Assembly (NCBI RefSeq): GCF_015832195.1
Contig: NC_052046.1
Location: 17,042,161-17,106,160, forward strand
Direction: 5' to 3'
Source of the DNA: Motacilla alba alba
Taxonomy: Eukaryota > Chordata > Aves > Passeriformes > Motacillidae
DNA: 64,000 nt
A program made the translations under genes and the position numbers. Positions 60,301 to 64,000 of the stretch are shown here, in pieces; the first letter of the stretch is position 1; every line of letters starts with the position of its first letter. Under the pieces are notes generated by a model. That model did no database searches and was not told the origin of the DNA. It worked only from the letters and a program-made list of their open reading frames with translations.

Positions 60301-63300
60301 ACATCTAGGGAGATTTCAGAGAAGATAATTTTAATACAGCAATGCAAGTGCTTAGAGATGCAGGTGACATGGCAAAAGGGGATCAGAAAGGAAGGAAGGG
60401 GGGAATAAAAGGTGAGTTTGAACCCATTCTGAGGTAATTTTTGGTATGAATTTTTTTCAAAGTACTATGCAAGTTGTACTTGTGTCTCAATTGCTCCATA
60501 AGATACTTTTGGTTGTAAAATTTAATTTAAATTAATGTAATCTTTCTGCAGGTCCTTCAAACGTTTTTAAGATTGTGAAGATGATAATGGAAAGGAATTT
60601 CCAACCGGTGATTATTTTCAGTTTTAGTAAGAAAGACTGTGAAGCCTATGCACTTCAGATGACAAAGTTAGATTTCAATACAGGTACAGATAAATCCAGT
60701 TGAATTCTATTCACACATTCACTTTGATGTGAAATACTGCTTTTCTTGTTGAACTTTTTGTGTAAAACCAAAAGGAAAATGTGTACCGCTTTTTTCATTT
60801 ATTGTGCTGGTACCTTGAGCTGTATTCAGTAGGAAGTTATTGGTGCACAGAGTACTTGATCATTGCAGTGTCAAACTGTTCTTCAATTTTAACTGTATTT
60901 CTTGCTCCAGTATGCCATTTATTGTAATAATAACACAAAAATTCCTAGAAGATTCTGTCTATAATGGGAGAAGACTGATCATAAAAAAGTATTTCCCAAA
61001 ATTTTCATGTTATGTTCATTAGAAAAATAATATACTCACAAAGTCCAAACGACTGTATAACAAACCACTAGACTGTTTTTTCTCGACAATGCAATCCAGT
61101 TTTCTTTATTTCCTTCTTCCCCTTGCTTCTCAAAGTAAAAACCAAAAGATAAACGAAGATTTTTTTCATCTTGGCTAAGACCAAGCTTTGCAAATAAGTT
61201 TAGGCTCATTGCTTCTTGGAAATCCAGAGTTTTAACAAAAATAAGGAATTTGTTTTAAATCAATGTACTGTTTCGTGTTTGTGAGCTGTTGAATATTCTT
61301 AGCTGCTTATCTGCTCCAGTCGTTTCACAGTTTGGTTTGGTGTGGCAGAATAATGCAGGTGTTTCTGTCAGAAAATTTAAAGATATGTGTAAGTGCAGAG
61401 GTGCGTCTTCATGTTTTCTTCAGAAGCACACCTTTGAATGGATATTCTTGATATTCATACTACTTAGTGGTAAGGGTGTAAACTTTTAAGAATTAACAGG
61501 AAAGAGTCTCTATATCTATGCAGACAGGGACTAGTAGGTAGAAGAGGAACAGGGCAGGTTTAAGAAATAGACATGGAGCACATAAGACTGATAAATCCCA
61601 AGCTTGGAAGTGGTTGATGTTTGGACTGTTCTGAAAGGTTTGTTATAGTTTTCTTTTTCTTGATCATCTGCTTCTGGTTACCATCTGGCTCCTCTAGGCG
61701 TATTGAAGTCTTGATTGCCTGACCAAGTGTAGGTGGTTTTGTGTAGACTTCACGTTATTCCGCTCAATTTTTATTGTACGCCTATGTAAATATTAGAATG
61801 TGGTACCACTTTATTTACATCTGGTATTAGCCTTCTGCATTTTGTAATAACTTACAAATTGCCTTCTTAGATGAAGAAAAAAAAATGGTTGAAGAAGTCT
61901 TCAATAATGCAATTGATTGTCTCTCAGATGAAGACAAAAAGCTTCCTCAGGTGAGTAGAGATTGAAAAGGCTTCTTTTGAATAGAGTTGAATTGCTGCTG
62001 TCCTGTTTTCTGCAACTTGTAAAGTTGTGGGTGTTGTGTAGGGGGTACAGAAGTTATAAAACTGGATAATCTTATTAGTCTCCCCAGGTTTTAGTATCTC
62101 CTGCGTTGCTTTTTGTCATTATGAAAGGGGTGATAAGGATTCCTTCCAGTTGCAGTTCCAGCAGATGATGTATGTCGGAATTAACAGTGGAGTTCCTACC
62201 CCTTGTTTTATTTTTTCCAATTATGTTGAAGTAAACATGAGAGTTTATAAAGAGATAGACCTGGGTTTAAAAAGTCTGGAAATAGTTCAAGTGGAAGTGC
62301 AGTATGCACTTACCTATTATTGGTTGCTGAGCCTTTCAAAAAGTTGCATTGCATTGATGCATCTGCAATCTAATTTATTGTATAATGCCTAAGCATAGTG
62401 ATGTTTTCCCATCTTTACAGTGGAAAAATACAAGCTTCTAAGCAGAATATTACAAGATTGAAGGGGTAGTTATTTTATTTTAAATTGAGGAATATTGAAT
62501 TACATGAATGCTAAAGGCAGTGTTGAGGCTTTCCATACAACTTTTAGTAACAAATGCTAACATTTGTTTGCTGGTCTTTTGTATGTTTCTTCATAGGTTG
62601 AACATGTGCTTCCCCTTCTGAAGCGAGGAATTGGTATTCATCATGGTGGTTTGCTTCCTATCTTAAAAGAAACCATAGAAATCCTTTTCTCGGAGGGTTT
62701 AATAAAGGTATTTTTCAAGTCCATCTGTAGTTTGTTGTGAATATGAGGCTGGTAATCATGAAAATCCAAGTATGCCTTAGCTCAGGGTATATGCTAGTAT
62801 TACAATGGAGATCTGCACAATTGCAGCTGTAGTTGTAAGTGTTCCAGCTTTTATTTACAAGTATTTGAACTTTCAGTTTCTAACTTAAATATTTTCTTCA
62901 ACTATTATATGCTGCATCTTTCTCCTATAAATGACTGTGGACATTTACCAAGTTGATTGTTGGTTGTACTAAGGACAAATACTCAGGAAAATATAACCTT
63001 AGGTGGAAGTTGTGGTGGTTTTTTTGGATAGCTAACTCCTGTTTTCTTCTTGCTAACTTGAATATTGAAATTAATTACTGTTATCGGTTAATATAATTTG
63101 CACTCCATTATGTTTTCTTTTGGAGTTTTTCACATGGACCCATCTATTTAGTTTTTTTCCTTTCCCAGGAGAAATAAGGACAGGCAGAAAGATGGTTTTT
63201 AAGTATTGAATATGCTGTGTTCCCTGTGTTGACTGCATAGATATATTAAAATTCAGGGAGGTTTTGTGTAGCAATCTCTGACTATTTTCATGTTTGCTTG

Positions 63301-63447
63301 AGATCCTCTTTTTTTTGCTTGCTTAACTTCAGTCTGTTTATTTAGGCCTTATTTGCAACAGAGACTTTTGCTATGGGAATTAATATGCCAGCCAGAACTG
63401 TGCTGTTTACAAGTGCCAGTAAATTTGATGGAAAAGATTTCCGATGG
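51319..63447 (+). CDS. MTREX: MTREX (MTR4/SKIV2L2) nuclear exosome RNA helicase, 5' part, 14 coding exons (504 codons), truncated by window end
   Basis: Ski2-like 3'-5' RNA helicase of TRAMP, NEXT and PAXT that feeds RNA to the nuclear exosome. Exons: 51319-51434, 52145-52279, 53368-53434, 55150-55212, 55722-55834, 56611-56785, 57713-57803, 58147-58271, 59427-59525, 60309-60411, 60552-60683, 61871-61950, 62597-62707, 63346-63447. All are GT-AG and in phase; the last donor is GTAAGT. Residues 1-75 are a variable, Lys/Glu-rich N-terminus. Motifs: Walker A AHTSAGKT 154-161; PIKALSNQK (Ia); DEIH 245-248; SAT 276-278; GIGIHHGG 444-451; [11 protein letters not shown] 475-485. Motif VI, the arch domain and the rest lie beyond 64000. 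Divergent from DHX29. Confidence 0.97.
51640..51895 (+). mobile_element. CR1 LINE 3' end in MTREX intron 1
   Basis: Plus orientation: begins near caggctgaaactgatgcat, continues aacgtaaggaagaacttctt, and ends in a gtggcttccaacctgaccca / ttctgtaattctgtgaa tail. Confidence 0.9.
53538..53955 (-). mobile_element. CR1 LINE 3' end in MTREX intron 3
   Basis: Starts with the reverse-complemented terminal motif (cacaaaatcacagaa, then ttggaaaagacctttaagat), 104 bp after the exon 3 donor. Older sequence through about 53955 recalls the ORF2 end. Confidence 0.9.
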
Positions 63448-64000
63448 GTAAGTAGAATAATTGAATTTTTTAAATCTTACTAGGATTAAATTTACTTTTA
63501 ATGTGTTCACCTCAATGTAGTAGAAAATACTTTTTCTTTCAAAAATCTTCGTGTCTCATCCACTCATAGTTAATACACAGATTTTGGAAGACAAGGTTCC
63601 TCAGATTATCCATGAGATTGTTTAATAGATATATCAGAAGGGATTCAAATACAGGTTAGCAGCAGACATCGGATTAGACTAGAACTTCTGCACACCTTTT
63701 CCTAAACTGAATACCCAGATATTTTATTCTGTATCAGAGAACTCTGAAGAATAAATGGGCTTCATATCCTATTATAATGATCACTAATTTTGACAGACCC
63801 AAGAGAAGAGGTCATTGACCTTGGAAGAATATTGTTTTCTTACAGCAGGATTTTTTGCATAATTACAAAAAATTTTAGACATCAAAACTAGGTATGTGGT
63901 TTACTTAGCTTGCAAGGCCTCATTTTTATTTTATTGCAGCAAAGCATTTTAAGAGCCAAGGCTTATCCTTCTAAGGTGGGAAAGTTGTTGTGAACAGGAC
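63448..64000 (+). other. MTREX: MTREX intron 14, incomplete
   Basis: Intron sequence after the GTAAGT donor runs to the window edge. I see no acceptor followed by the expected ISSGEYIQMSGRAGR-type exon. Confidence 0.7.

Noticed and set aside
1..64000. tRNA, rRNA, snoRNA, CRISPR or operon-type systems
   Set aside because: I saw no cloverleaf with A/B boxes, no rRNA core motif, no convincing C/D or H/ACA box pair and no regularly spaced direct repeats. Small RNAs without strong motifs could be missed by eye; a covariance-model scan would settle it.

Overview
The window is nuclear DNA of a vertebrate, almost certainly a bird. Four protein genes lie in the order MCIDAS - CCNO - DHX29 - MTREX, matching the order I recall for human 5q11.2. 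Introns are short, and the interspersed repeats are mainly truncated CR1 LINEs and ERVL-like LTR/pol debris, as in avian genomes. Species cannot be named from this sequence.

Layout. 1-14.2 kb: gene-poor. It holds a CpG-rich block with a minus-strand poly(A) signal (86-91), a CR1 tail (903-1352), one unexplained plus-strand exon-like segment (2398-2484), a degenerate endogenous retrovirus (about 8.1-10.4 kb) and a 135-bp inverted repeat (12.4/13.7 kb). 14.5-17.3 kb: MCIDAS, minus strand, 6 coding exons, 395 aa. 19.4-20.6 kb: CCNO, minus strand, 3 coding exons, 303 aa. 23.8-50.9 kb: DHX29, minus strand, 27 coding exons, 1361 aa. 51.3-63.4 kb and beyond: MTREX, plus strand, 14 coding exons seen (504 codons), running off the right edge. 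I joined every exon by reading splice sites and checking phase; all four frames stay open and the totals fit the known family lengths.

Function. MCIDAS and CCNO form the multiciliogenesis pair: MCIDAS is an E2F4/5-DP coactivator and CCNO acts in mass centriole amplification. An E2F-like motif sits about 64 bp upstream of the CCNO start. DHX29 (43S scanning helicase) and MTREX (nuclear exosome RNA helicase) are housekeeping genes in head-to-head orientation. They share a 375-bp CpG-rich interval containing a CCAAT box, a CACGTG E-box and a YY1-type motif over the MTREX start codon.

Most notable: two phase-enforced GC-AG introns (MCIDAS intron 3, DHX29 intron 2); a decayed tandem copy of DHX29 exon 20, separated from the real exon by a solo LTR with a perfect 5-bp target duplication; a 25-bp-arm hairpin in DHX29 intron 1; and the unassigned minus-strand 3' end near position 86. 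I see no bacterial-type system, CRISPR array or rRNA, and no clear candidate for a wholly new system.
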